Positions 44,495-53,368 of a stretch of 64,000 bases of DNA are shown here, piece by piece. Made by a program: the position numbers and the translations under genes. The stretch is from Herpetosiphon geysericola (GTDB taxonomy: Bacteria > Chloroflexota > Chloroflexia > Chloroflexales > Herpetosiphonaceae). Each line of letters opens with the position of its first letter. The stretch's first letter is position 1. The stretch is from assembly GCF_001306135.1 (NCBI RefSeq), contig NZ_LGKP01000025.1:597237-661236 (forward strand), written 5' to 3'. Under the pieces are notes generated by a model. That model was not told the DNA's origin, did no database searches, and saw only the letters and a program-made list of their open reading frames with translations.

Positions 44495-45268
44495 CTAACG
44501 AATTTGTTCACTCAAATGGGCAATTAATCCCGCTAAACCAGCATACCATTCGCCATAGGCTGCTTGGTTGCTGCTGGTTGGCGCTAAACTGGCGCTAGGA
44601 TTGGCCAAAATCAGCACCGCAGCTTGATCGAGGTCTGGGTAGTCTTCGAGCAGCTGAAGCATTGCCCGATTCAGCAAGCGGGTTGAGAGCTTGGCATTGG
44701 TTGTGATCAGCCAGCGTGGTGCATCGCCACTGCTTGCCAAGCCCCCAATATTTGCACTCGTGCCGTCGCTCGCTTCGACTTCGACTGCTGCTTGGGCCGT
44801 GGGATGTGGCTCTTGGGCCAAGGCCAGCGCTAAGCGGCGCCCGCCCTTGCTATCAAGCTCATCAAGCCCGCGTGGCACTCCGCGCCGCAGCAAATCCATG
44901 TCGAATTGGCCAGCAGCGCCAGCTGCCAACAACACCACTTGCTCCGGTTTGATCCATGCTTCTTCGGCCAGCAAGTTTGCCAACTCGTGACAATTGTGGA
45001 CGGCACTGGCTCCGCGCCCGCCATCAACGCCAGTCAAAAGCAGCACTGCCCGCACATCCTCGGCGTTACGCCGCAAGTTGGCGGTCGTCCAAGCGCCAGT
45101 GATGCCGCTGGTTGCGCCAAAATGGCCAGTTGCTGTACAACCAGTTTTGCTAATTAACAACCCAAGGTCACGATCACGGCTGGTCGTTTTCAGGCCGCAG
45201 TGAATGCCTGTTACCCGAAAGCCAGCAGGCGTTGTGATCGAGCCTTCATTGAGCAAACGATACGCCAT
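44495..45268 (-). CDS. Shortened ArgJ-like protein lacking the autocleavage motif
   Basis: 257 residues versus ~400 for ArgJ. Opens with NEGSITTPAGFRVTGIHCGLK, close to the ArgJ start (GxVTAPxGFxAxGxxCGIK), continues with a degenerate core (AEDVRAVLLLTGVDGG, HELANLLAEEAWIKPEQVVLLAAG) and AAVEVEASDGTSANIGGLA. Where ArgJ has the KGSGMIAPNMATML self-cleavage site this protein reads SSGDAPRWLITTNAKL, so no Ala-Thr scissile pair. The catalytic beta-chain is truncated. Role unknown; it probably is not an active ornithine acetyltransferase. Seventeen bases downstream of the methyltransferase stop on the same strand. Confidence 0.6.
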   Translation of the reverse strand: MAYRLLNEGSITTPAGFRVTGIHCGLKTTSRDRDLGLLISKTGCTATGHFGATSGITGAWTTANLRRNAEDVRAVLLLTGVDGGRGASAVHNCHELANLLAEEAWIKPEQVVLLAAGAAGQFDMDLLRRGVPRGLDELDSKGGRRLALALAQEPHPTAQAAVEVEASDGTSANIGGLASSGDAPRWLITTNAKLSTRLLNRAMLQLLEDYPDLDQAAVLILANPSASLAPTSSNQAAYGEWYAGLAGLIAHLSEQIR

Positions 45269-45284
45269 TGCAAATCCTCAACGG

Positions 45285-46469
45285 CTACCAGACTCGGCAG
45301 ATTAATCCCTTGAGATAGGCCGCTTCTGGGAAGGTCAATAAGACAGGGTGATCACCGCCTTGGGTGAGGGTTTCGATAATTTGGGCATCGCGGCCAGCAT
45401 CCAAGGCTGCGCCAAACACGACTTTTTGAAAGAGATCGGCGCTAATCAGCCCCGAACATGAGAAGGTTGCCAACACGCCACCTGGCCGCAATAGGTGAAA
45501 GGCTTGCATATTAATATCTTTGTAGCCACGCGTCGCGCGATCGATTTGGCTTTGCGAGTGGGCAAACTTTGGTGGATCAAGCACAATCAGATCGTATTGC
45601 TTGCCTTCTTCCCGCAGTTGGCGCAAAATCTTAAAGGCATCGCCTTCGACTGCATTAACTGGCGTGTGCAAGCCATTTTGGGCTAAGTTGGTGTGTAAGC
45701 CACGCAAGGCTGCCGCCGAGCTATCAACCGCCGTGATTGACGTCGCGCCTGCCCCTGCTGCCAGCACCTCAAAACCGCCAGTGTACGAGAAAACCCCCAG
45801 TACATCAGCATCTTTGGCATATTGAGCAACCCGCATGCGATTGACCCGTTGATCAACGTACCAGCCAGTTTTTTGGCCGCCAGCCAAATCGAGCACAAAT
45901 TCGTAGCCATTTTCGCGAATCGTCAATTGATCAGGTGGTGCTTCGCCCCACAGCAAGCCTTCGGCCTCGCCCAAGCCTTCGCGCGCCCGAATTTCAACGT
46001 CGGAGCGTTCGTAAATGCCGCGCACGGGCATTAATTCGGCCAAAGCTTCAACGATTGTGGCAGTATGGGCAACCGCGCCTTGAGTGAGCAATTGCACAAC
46101 CAGCCAATCTGCAAAGCGATCAACGATTAAGCCAGGCAAGCCATCGCTCTCGCTAAAAATCACCCGATAGGCGTTGGTTTGGGGATCGTTGTGCAACTGT
46201 TCGCGGCCTTTGATCGCGCGCTCGATCCGTTGGCGAATAAAACTGGGGTCAAGCTCCTCGTCACGTTGCCACGTCCACAAACGGGCAATCATTTGCGAGT
46301 GAGTGCTGGCAGTACCCCGCGCCAGCCACACACCCTCGGAGCTAACAATATCGACGGTTTCGCCAGGATGCACCGGCCCAGAGCGGCGGGCAACTGCCCC
46401 GCTAAAAACCCATGGGTGGCGTTGGCGAATTGATTTATCACGATCAGGTTTGAGAATAAACCGTAACAT
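45285..46469 (-). CDS. Class I SAM-dependent rRNA methyltransferase (RlmI-like)
   Basis: 394 residues from the ATG at 46469 (AAAAGG upstream). N-terminal PUA-type domain (RHPWVFSGAV), an EEHUD-like linker region with SESDGLPGLIVDRFADWLVVQ, and a Rossmann methyltransferase: GVFSYTGGFEVLAAGAGA (SAM loop), DAFKILRQL and catalytic-site VLDPPKFAHS. These are RlmI/RlmK-type 23S rRNA cytosine-C5 methyltransferases; the exact base modified is not known. ATFSCSG has the catalytic Cys. Confidence 0.9.
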   Translation of the reverse strand: MLRFILKPDRDKSIRQRHPWVFSGAVARRSGPVHPGETVDIVSSEGVWLARGTASTHSQMIARLWTWQRDEELDPSFIRQRIERAIKGREQLHNDPQTNAYRVIFSESDGLPGLIVDRFADWLVVQLLTQGAVAHTATIVEALAELMPVRGIYERSDVEIRAREGLGEAEGLLWGEAPPDQLTIRENGYEFVLDLAGGQKTGWYVDQRVNRMRVAQYAKDADVLGVFSYTGGFEVLAAGAGATSITAVDSSAAALRGLHTNLAQNGLHTPVNAVEGDAFKILRQLREEGKQYDLIVLDPPKFAHSQSQIDRATRGYKDINMQAFHLLRPGGVLATFSCSGLISADLFQKVVFGAALDAGRDAQIIETLTQGGDHPVLLTFPEAAYLKGLICRVW

Positions 46470-46572
46470 ACCTTTTGCTCGCTTTAAGGCTAGGCCAAAA
46501 CCTAGCAAGTTTAGTGAAAAGGGAGAAATTTCGCGATTCTGAAATTCTCTGGAGAGAGTATAACCCAGTTTG

Positions 46573-47154
46573 CTACTCTTCCAACAGGGCTGACAAAACG
46601 CGAGCAAAAACGTGGGCTTCTTCTTTGCTAATCGTTTCCAGATCGATCATTGGCAGCAGAATTCGTTGATCGACGGGCAATGGCTGAGCATGCATCGATT
46701 CAACATTGCCTGGCACATGGCCAAACAATTTGGCGCACATCAGTCTGGTTGGGGCTTCGCCAACGGTCACGATAATCCGTGGATTGACCAGCACGATTTC
46801 GCGCCAAAGATAGGCAACGCAATTCGAGGTTTCGATCATGGTTGGCGGGCTATCGGCGTGGGTGCTACAGCGCACCATATAGGTCAAATAGGCTCCAACT
46901 AAGCGTGGTTCTTCGTGCTCTGGGTCTGAGGCCGTGCGCAGCCGCAAGGCGCGTAACAGCACTTGCAAACGCTGGCCCGCCACGGTGCGCGTCCATGGCA
47001 CGCCAGTTTGGTTGGCTCCCAAACTTTCGGGAACCTCGCCTACAAACATCACTTTGGCCTTGGCATCGCCATAGCCATGCACAATGCAATTACGTTCTTG
47101 AACTCTGCGCCAACATTTAAAACAAGCGGTCGCCAACGGAAATGGTTGATCCAT
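46573..47154 (-). CDS. Uracil-DNA glycosylase superfamily protein, family 4/5-like
   Basis: 193 residues from the ATG at 47154 (AAAAGG upstream). Four cysteines (11, 14, 96, 112) are placed as the 4Fe-4S ligands of family 4 UDGs. GEVPESLGANQTGVPWTRTVAGQRLQ is split over the motif-A region (GEAPG...GxPFVGxAG), but APG is changed to VPE, and the C-terminal HPS/HPA motif reads LPMIDL, with no His. It may therefore be a weak or altered glycosylase. It lies upstream of the rRNA methyltransferase gene on the same strand. Confidence 0.75.
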   Translation of the reverse strand: MDQPFPLATACFKCWRRVQERNCIVHGYGDAKAKVMFVGEVPESLGANQTGVPWTRTVAGQRLQVLLRALRLRTASDPEHEEPRLVGAYLTYMVRCSTHADSPPTMIETSNCVAYLWREIVLVNPRIIVTVGEAPTRLMCAKLFGHVPGNVESMHAQPLPVDQRILLPMIDLETISKEEAHVFARVLSALLEE

Positions 47155-47207
47155 AAGCCTTTTGCTGTGACGAGCCAAAACCCGCCACAGCACCCTCGCA
47201 TCTAGCG

Positions 47208-48389
47208 CTAATTGCTGAGCAATTTCACAAATTTGCGCCGCCCAACTTGTAAAATCTGTTCGCCAACTGGTTGAACGAGGCTATCGTAGCCGCTGATTTT
47301 CTCGCCTGCTAAGCGCACGCCACCACCATCGATGAGGCGGCGAGCCTCGCCTTTGCTGGCTGCAAGTTTAGTTGCGACCAACAAATCGATAATGTTGGTA
47401 GCTTCTGCAAGCTGAACTTCAGGCATGTCGCTGGGCAAATCGCGTTGCTGAAACACGCGCACAAATTCTGCTTCAGCTTCGGCGGCGGCGGCTTCGCCAT
47501 CGAGCTGGCGAATAATATCGCGGGCCAGTTGCATTTTGAGGTCGCGGGGATTGACGCTGCCAGCTTTGATTGCTTCAGCCATCGCCTTAACCTCAGCAAT
47601 TGGCGTATCGCTCCAGACTTCGTAATAGACTGGCAAAACATCGTCGCCCATCGACATGATTTTGCCATATTTATCCTTGGGCGACATCAAAATATCAACC
47701 GAGTTGTTGAAGCTTTTGCTCATTTTGCGGCCATCAGTACCGATGATCAAGGGTACGAGAATCACATCTTGCGGTTCCATGCCCATTTGTTCCATCAATT
47801 GTCGCCCTGCCAAAATGTTGAATTTTTGGTCAGTCCCGCCAAATTCAATATCAGGCTTGATCGCAATTGAATCGTAGGCTTGCAACATTGGGTACATCAA
47901 CTCAAGCACGGTTAGTTGTTGGCCAGCTTCATAGCGCTTGCGAAAGGTTTCGTGGGCCAGCATTTGGTTAACCGTAAAACGCCCAATTAAGCCAAAAGCT
48001 TTTTCAAGGTCGAATTGGCCAAACCATTCGCTTTGCCAGCGCACCTCGGTTTTGGCTGGATCAATCACTTTAAACACTTGATCCATGTAATATTCGGCGT
48101 TGCTGCGGGTTTCTGCGACGGTCAAACGTGGGCGGCTTTCGTCGCGGCCTGTTGGGTCGCCAATTTGGGCCGTCCAGTCGCCAACAATCAACACCACGGT
48201 ATGGCCAAGCTCTTGAAATTGGCGCATTTTGCGCAAGGCCACTGCATGGCCAATATGAATATCGCTGCGAGTGGGATCGATGCCCAATTTGAGCCGCAGC
48301 TGCTTGCCTTTATTCAATTTGCGCCGAACGTTGGCCTCAACAATCACTTCGCTAACGCCACGCGATAACATTTCATCAATCGTCAACAT
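47208..48389 (-). CDS. tyrS: Tyrosyl-tRNA synthetase
   Basis: 393 residues, AGGAG upstream. Class I synthetase: DIHIGHAVALRK (HIGH), FGGTDQKFNILAGR (tyrosine pocket), GRKMSKSFNN (KMSKS) and a C-terminal S4 RNA-binding domain (SKGEARRLIDGGGVRLAGEKI). The short connecting region and KMSKS form place it in the TyrZ-like branch. No T-box leader is seen upstream. Essential for translation. Confidence 0.96.
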   Translation of the reverse strand: MLTIDEMLSRGVSEVIVEANVRRKLNKGKQLRLKLGIDPTRSDIHIGHAVALRKMRQFQELGHTVVLIVGDWTAQIGDPTGRDESRPRLTVAETRSNAEYYMDQVFKVIDPAKTEVRWQSEWFGQFDLEKAFGLIGRFTVNQMLAHETFRKRYEAGQQLTVLELMYPMLQAYDSIAIKPDIEFGGTDQKFNILAGRQLMEQMGMEPQDVILVPLIIGTDGRKMSKSFNNSVDILMSPKDKYGKIMSMGDDVLPVYYEVWSDTPIAEVKAMAEAIKAGSVNPRDLKMQLARDIIRQLDGEAAAAEAEAEFVRVFQQRDLPSDMPEVQLAEATNIIDLLVATKLAASKGEARRLIDGGGVRLAGEKISGYDSLVQPVGEQILQVGRRKFVKLLSN

Positions 48390-48529
48390 GAAGTTTTAGA
48401 CTCCTAACTCAGCAAGGGGAGCACCAGGCAGCCATCGGGAGCCAAATCCCGCAACGCTGTTGGAGCACATAAAGCTGCAATTCTAGCAGCGATAATAGCA
48501 TAGAGGCCTAGCACGGGGCAAATAGCAGG

Positions 48530-48972
48530 CAAAGAGCATAGAACATAGAACATAGAACATAGAGCATAGAGCATAGGGATCGGGGATCAGCGATTAGTCT
48601 GTAGGCTGTAGGCTATGGGAAGATAATCAAAAAATCTGGGCAGTCTGTGGCTAAAAATAATGCTTCGGGCAATTCGGACAATTCGTGGCTAAAAAGATTG
48701 CTTCGTGTTCTTCGCGTTCTGCGCGGTTGCAATCCTTCGTGGCTCAAATATTTAACGCAGCGGCGCAGAGAATCCAGGGCTATGGGAAGATAATCAAAAA
48801 ATCTGTGCAATCTGTGGCTAAAAATAATGCTTCGGGCAATTCGGGCAATTTGTGGCGAAAAAGATTGCTTCGTGTTCTTCGCGGTTTCAATCCTTCGTAT
48901 TCTTCGTGGCCTTCGTGGATCACTTCTTCGGGCTAAAACCGATCCCCGAACCCCAACGTCCGATCCCCAACC
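48530..48972. repeat. Interspersed repeat island I with a 106-base direct duplication
   Basis: Between divergent tyrS and the flavin reductase. Begins with GAACATAGAACATAGAACAT (7-nt period), GGGGATCAGC, TGTAGGCTGTAGGCTATGG. Then a 106-base phrase at 48611-48716 recurs at 48778-48883 with five mismatches; each copy carries AATCTGTG-CAATCTGTGG-type, GGCAATTCGGGCAATT-type and CTTCGTGTTCTTCGCG words. Ends with TTCTTCGTGGCCTTCGTGG and GATCCCCGAACCCC. Confidence 0.85.
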
Positions 48973-49001
48973 TTGCATTGCCCTTTGAACCTCGTTACAA
49001 T
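48973..49001 (+). promoter_or_regulatory. Promoter for flavin reductase gene
   Basis: TTGCAT (48973-48978), 17-base spacer, TACAAT (48996-49001), 32 bases before the start codon and directly after the repeat island. Confidence 0.6.
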
Positions 49002-49032
49002 ACCCGCAGCATTGTGTAAGAGGAATAGCTCG

Positions 49033-49509
49033 ATGACGCTTGATCCTGCTTTGTTTCGGCAAGCGATGAGTCGTTTTGCCAGTGGCGTGACCGTGATTAC
49101 AACGCTGGTCGATGGCAAGCCCTATGGTTTGACGGTTAGCGCATTTGCTTCGCTATCGTTAGATCCAGCCTTGGCACTTATTTCAATTGATAATCGTTCG
49201 CCGATGCGCGATTTGTTGGTTCAGGCCCAGGCATTTGCGATTAATATTTTGAGCAGCGATCAAGAAGCCTTGTCGCGCCACTTTGCTGGCCCACAGAAAC
49301 ACGATTGGTCGGAGATTGTCGCTGGGGCAGGCCATGGCATTGCACCGTTGCTCGATGGAGCATTAGCTAACCTCGAATGCAAACTGTATCAGGCAGTTGA
49401 GGGCGGCGATCATACCATTTTTATTGGCCAAATTGAGCATGTGACCCTGCGCGATGGTTCGCCGTTGCTCTATTATCGTGGTGCCTATCACGATCTTGTT
49501 CAGCGTTGA
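49033..49509 (+). CDS. Flavin reductase domain protein
   Basis: 158 residues from the ATG at 49033 (AGAGGA upstream). FMN-binding split-barrel pattern: FRQAMSRFASGVTVITT, GLTVSAFASLSLDPALALI, FAINILSSDQEALSRHFA and HTIFIGQIEHV. Small reductases of this family supply reduced flavin to a monooxygenase or act on flavin directly; no partner enzyme is nearby. The next gene starts within 15 bases. Confidence 0.88.
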   Translation: MTLDPALFRQAMSRFASGVTVITTLVDGKPYGLTVSAFASLSLDPALALISIDNRSPMRDLLVQAQAFAINILSSDQEALSRHFAGPQKHDWSEIVAGAGHGIAPLLDGALANLECKLYQAVEGGDHTIFIGQIEHVTLRDGSPLLYYRGAYHDLVQR

Positions 49510-49523
49510 AGCGAGCACGCAGT

Positions 49524-50849
49524 ATGTGGTTGACGTTAATGTTGTTTGTGGTTGGGTTGGGTTTGGCGTTTGGCTTGGGCTTTATGGTTGGGCGCCAGCG
49601 CTCCATTCCCCAGCCAACGCTGCCAGAAGCCACACCGTTGGTCAATTTTGAGTTTAAAATCCCTGCCGATACCGCCCCAGGCGATCAGTTATATCTGACT
49701 GGTTCGTTTAATCAGTGGCGGCCTAATGATCCGACTTATGTGCTTTCGCGCAGCGCCGATATTGCCTATGGTGCTTGGCCGTTTACCCATGGCTTGCAGC
49801 TTGAGTTTAAATTAACTCGTGGCTCATGGCAGAACGTCGAGAAAGCGCTTGATGGCAGCGAAATTCCCAATCGACGGGGCATTGCTGCCAGTGGTGCGCA
49901 GGTCAAAGGCTCGGTTGCCGCGTGGGCCGATCGCCAACGCGACCCTGCCAAAATCTACGATGAGCGGGTTGAACGAGTCGATTTGTTCAGCAACGCCTTG
50001 GGTATTACACGCACGTTTTATATTTATGTGCCGCTTGAAGCGCGCAGCGATGAAAACTTACGGGTTCCTAGCTTGTATCTCTTTCGTGGCCACGAACGCG
50101 AATGGATTAACAAAAACGAGGATGGCACACGTGGCGGTAATCGCAATGTGCTTGATGTTTATGAGGAATTGCGTTGTCAAAATCGGATTGGCCCGATGGT
50201 TTTGGTTTTTCCAGGCATGACCAACGCCAACGATGCGGTGCATAGCTTGGGCATTAATCTCCATGCTCCAGAACTCGCCGCTGACCCAACGCTTGGCAGT
50301 GGGCGTTTTGAAGATTTTATTTATCGCGATTTGATTCCCTACGTTGAAACCCATTATCCGGTGCTGTTTGGCGGCGCTCATCGTTCGCTCGATGGCTTTT
50401 CGTTGGGCGGCTTTATCAGCGTCAACCAAGCCTTGCGCCACCCCAACGAGTGGGCTTCGGTCGGGGCGTATGATGGTCTGTTCTTTTGGGATGACCCTGA
50501 GAATGCAGAAATTATCGCTGCCCGCGATAGTGTTTTCGAGCGCAGTTTATTCGATGCCAACTTTGGTGTGCCTCGCGATCACACCTTTGCAGCGCAACAT
50601 AATCCATTAACCTTGCTGCGAATTGATGGCGCGCAGGCTTCAAAATTGCAGTGGCTCATTGAATATGGGCCTGAATCAGCAGAGCCGAATGTTAATTATT
50701 ACCGTGGTGCGCGGCTCGACGAGCTGTTGCGCGAAGTTGGGGCCCACAATCGGCTCAGCGGTGTTGTGCCAAACGCCAATCACTCATGGCAAATGGCCGA
50801 TGAACATATGCGGCGCAGTTTGCCCTATCACTACCAACAAACCCAATAA
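49524..50849 (+). CDS. Membrane-anchored or secreted esterase with starch-binding-like domain
   Basis: 441 residues from the ATG at 49524 (a TTG at 49506 is possible). One N-terminal hydrophobic segment, then an immunoglobulin-like domain with LYLTGSFNQWRPNDPTYVL, typical of CBM20/CBM48-like modules. The remainder is an alpha/beta-hydrolase of the esterase D (PF00756-like) type: TRTFYIYVP, VLVFPGMTNAND, nucleophile in DGFSLGGF, and a late NANHSW His. Likely acts on extracellular sugar or acyl esters. Follows the flavin reductase closely. Confidence 0.82.
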   Translation: MWLTLMLFVVGLGLAFGLGFMVGRQRSIPQPTLPEATPLVNFEFKIPADTAPGDQLYLTGSFNQWRPNDPTYVLSRSADIAYGAWPFTHGLQLEFKLTRGSWQNVEKALDGSEIPNRRGIAASGAQVKGSVAAWADRQRDPAKIYDERVERVDLFSNALGITRTFYIYVPLEARSDENLRVPSLYLFRGHEREWINKNEDGTRGGNRNVLDVYEELRCQNRIGPMVLVFPGMTNANDAVHSLGINLHAPELAADPTLGSGRFEDFIYRDLIPYVETHYPVLFGGAHRSLDGFSLGGFISVNQALRHPNEWASVGAYDGLFFWDDPENAEIIAARDSVFERSLFDANFGVPRDHTFAAQHNPLTLLRIDGAQASKLQWLIEYGPESAEPNVNYYRGARLDELLREVGAHNRLSGVVPNANHSWQMADEHMRRSLPYHYQQTQ

Positions 50850-50863
50850 TCGAGGCTACGACT

Positions 50864-52228
50864 ATGGCTCCTCTTGCACTCAATCTCCAAATTGATGCCT
50901 TGCGTAGCCTGCCCAATTTGACCGAATTACCCATCAACGAAGCCACCATTTTGGCGCGAATTGGGATTTTTCGGGCCTTTGCTGCAGGCGACACAATTCC
51001 GATTGCCCGTTTACGCAGCAGCCAATGCTATGTGATTTTGAGTGGCTTGGCCGATACGGTGATTCTTGATCGCGATGGCGAGCCAATTTCAATTGGCAAG
51101 TTGGCCGAAGGCGATTTTTTTGGCAATAGCATCTTTTTTAGCTCGCACTCGCTGCTGTATGCGGTTCAAGCCCAAAGCCAAATTTTCGCTTTGCAATGGT
51201 CAATTGAGCGCTTACACGAAAAAAAGCAACATTTGCCAGTCTTCATGCGCTTGATCGAAGCTAGCTATATGCAGCGCCGCGCGATTAGTGCGCTCAGTAG
51301 AGTGCCGTTATTCAGCCATGTCAGCGTTGAGGAACGTATTTTATTGGCGGCCCAACTCACGCGCCAAGAGTTTGGCCGCAACACGGTTATTTTCGAGCAA
51401 GGCTCGGCTGGTAAAGCGCTCTATTTGATCGAACAAGGCCAAATTGCGGTTGAGCAGAATGGCATGATCGTGGCAACGCTCAGCGATGGCGATTTTTTTG
51501 GCGAGATGGCGCTGCTCTCGGCAACGCCACATAATGCAACCTTACGCTGTTTAACTCCAACCCGCTGCTTACAACTGCCTGGCGCTGTTTTTGCCGAGCA
51601 AGTAGCCCAACATCCGTCGCTGGAGGAGGCAGTGCGCCGCGTTATCGACGAGCGCATGCACCACTCAGAGCGGGTGCGCGGCGACCAAACCCGCCAACAT
51701 TTGATCAAGGTTGCGGTGCGCTATGGTATGTTTCGTGGCTCGCATGTCTTGGTGCGTCAGCCAGCCCAATGCCCGCCCGATTGTCGCATTTGCGAGCAGG
51801 CTTGTGCCGAGCGCTTCGGCCAAACCCGCATGCATCTGAATGCTGCCAAACTGGAAGAATGGGATATTACCCAGAGTTGTCGTCAATGTCGCGTTGGTGC
51901 AGAGTGTGTTGAGGCCTGCCCCGAAAATGCGATTCAGTGGGATGATAATGGCGCGCTGCGGATTACCGATGCCTGTACTGGCTGCAATGACTGTGTTGAG
52001 GCCTGTCCCTACGATGCTGTCGAATCGCAGACGATCTACTTGCAAAACCAGCATGGCCCGTTATGGCAGCTCTGGCAGCGCATGCAAAAGCAATCGGTGC
52101 CGCGCCAACCAAAAACCGTCGCCAGCAAATGCGATTTGTGCGCTGGCTATGATGATCGGGCCTGTTTGAGCCAATGTCCAACTGGCTCGTTGCAATTAAT
52201 CTCAGTTGAAGAACTATTTCCGTTTTGA
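50864..52228 (+). CDS. Fusion of two cyclic-nucleotide-binding domains with ferredoxin clusters
   Basis: 454 residues. The first cNMP-like beta-roll (~35-130, GKLAEGDFFGNSIFF) is degenerate; the second (~145-260) is good (FEQGSAGKALYLIEQGQIAV, LSDGDFFGEMALLSATPHNATLR, close to the PBC signature). From ~300 the protein is cysteine-rich: CPPDCRICEQAC, CRQCRVGAECVEACP, CTGCNDCVEACP and CDLCAGYDDRACLSQCP, enough for three or four Fe-S clusters. No membrane segment. Suggests a cNMP- or signal-gated electron-transfer protein. Ends with 15 bases overlapping the convergent STAS gene. Confidence 0.85.
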   Translation: MAPLALNLQIDALRSLPNLTELPINEATILARIGIFRAFAAGDTIPIARLRSSQCYVILSGLADTVILDRDGEPISIGKLAEGDFFGNSIFFSSHSLLYAVQAQSQIFALQWSIERLHEKKQHLPVFMRLIEASYMQRRAISALSRVPLFSHVSVEERILLAAQLTRQEFGRNTVIFEQGSAGKALYLIEQGQIAVEQNGMIVATLSDGDFFGEMALLSATPHNATLRCLTPTRCLQLPGAVFAEQVAQHPSLEEAVRRVIDERMHHSERVRGDQTRQHLIKVAVRYGMFRGSHVLVRQPAQCPPDCRICEQACAERFGQTRMHLNAAKLEEWDITQSCRQCRVGAECVEACPENAIQWDDNGALRITDACTGCNDCVEACPYDAVESQTIYLQNQHGPLWQLWQRMQKQSVPRQPKTVASKCDLCAGYDDRACLSQCPTGSLQLISVEELFPF

Positions 52229-53269
52229 TGTTGGCGCTAAAACCTCTTGAATCAATTGCTCTAGCTGGCCAGTTTTGCCAAAAATGCCCAAATCGATGTC
52301 GGTAAAGACCAATTGCTGCACAATTTCGCTGGTCATACCTGTAACCCGCACATCGCAGCCCAAGAGTTTAATTGCCGCCAACAAATCGCCAAAGGCAGGC
52401 AAAACGCTGGCATCAGGCAATAAAGCCCCAGTCATATCGAGAATTAAGTGTTGTGCGCGCAATTGATAAATCTGTTGCAACACCGCATCGTGAATATGGC
52501 TAATTCGTTGTTGATCGAGCATGCCCGTAATTGGCAGCAAAATCGCGTTATGGCTCAGGCGAATAATTGGTGCTTCGAGCAGCTGAATTTGATTGAGCAA
52601 GTTTTCTTGGCGTTGGGCCAGCGCTTGGAGTTGGCTATTACCAGCTTGTAACGATTGGTTGGCTTGGGCTAATTCTCCTTGTTGGTTGGTAATCAAGGCA
52701 GTGTGTTCGGCCAGCATTTTTTGGCTACGCTGGTCAGCCAGGCCAATTACAACCATCATCGAGGTCAGAATCAAAAACACGACCACTAAGATAATGAGTT
52801 TGAGCAACAAGGTTGCTTGAGGCAAAATCAGCGGAATCGCAATCACGCCATAGATTTCAAGCAGTGGAAACGTAATCATTGCTGTCAGCGTTACCACACT
52901 GACAATCATCACCGCTTTTAAGTCGCGCAGAACCAGCATAGTCAAGGTTGGCCAAATTAGATAGAGCGTCCACGTCAGGCCTGATAATTCAGCACCTCGC
53001 GCATCAGTCAACACAATCACCCCAACCATGAGCAGAAAATTGAGCACCACTAGTTGGCTAATATAGCGTGATTTGCGCAGAAAATATAAGGCGGCGGTAA
53101 TACTTGCGACTAAGCTCAAGCCCAAAAAGACTGAAGCCCGTTCCTGCGGAATTTCGACTAAAAACCAAGCAGCAATGCCAATCAAGCTAATCATGATCGC
53201 TTGCGAAATGATTAAAATTCGAATCCGCTCGACTAACGAATGCTGTGGTGCAGGCGATGCTAGAGCCAT
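52214..53269 (-). CDS. Membrane protein with C-terminal STAS domain
   Basis: 351 residues. About six membrane segments in the first 180 residues, a helical stretch likely coiled coil (~180-225: EHTALITNQQGELAQANQSL), then a STAS domain as in RsbR/SpoIIAA proteins (APIIRLSHNAILLPITGMLD, QHLILDMTGA, LLGCDVRVTGMTSEIVQQLV). In RsbR-type relatives the conserved Thr/Ser is phosphorylated; here DMTGA supplies Thr. Likely a membrane sensor for an anti-sigma or stressosome-like switch. No RsbT/RsbW is in the window. Confidence 0.82.
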   Translation of the reverse strand: MALASPAPQHSLVERIRILIISQAIMISLIGIAAWFLVEIPQERASVFLGLSLVASITAALYFLRKSRYISQLVVLNFLLMVGVIVLTDARGAELSGLTWTLYLIWPTLTMLVLRDLKAVMIVSVVTLTAMITFPLLEIYGVIAIPLILPQATLLLKLIILVVVFLILTSMMVVIGLADQRSQKMLAEHTALITNQQGELAQANQSLQAGNSQLQALAQRQENLLNQIQLLEAPIIRLSHNAILLPITGMLDQQRISHIHDAVLQQIYQLRAQHLILDMTGALLPDASVLPAFGDLLAAIKLLGCDVRVTGMTSEIVQQLVFTDIDLGIFGKTGQLEQLIQEVLAPTSKRK

Positions 53270-53305
53270 AGGGCCTCATTGCGCTAGAGTAGACTGTTGA
53301 ATACA

Positions 53306-53342
53306 GAAAAGCATGAATTATCAGCGACAATTCATGCTTTTC
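53306..53342 (-). terminator. Strong intrinsic terminator
   Basis: Perfect 14-bp stem (53306-53319 with 53329-53342) and 9-base loop, T-rich on the minus strand. Ends the three-gene cell-wall operon transcribed leftward from 55261. Confidence 0.9.
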
Positions 53343-53368
53343 GTTAGCCTATTTTAGCACTAAACTGC

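Noticed and set aside
48390..48530. T-box leader for tyrS
   Set aside because: No GGGTGGNACCGCG-type antiterminator sequence was found on the minus strand upstream of tyrS.
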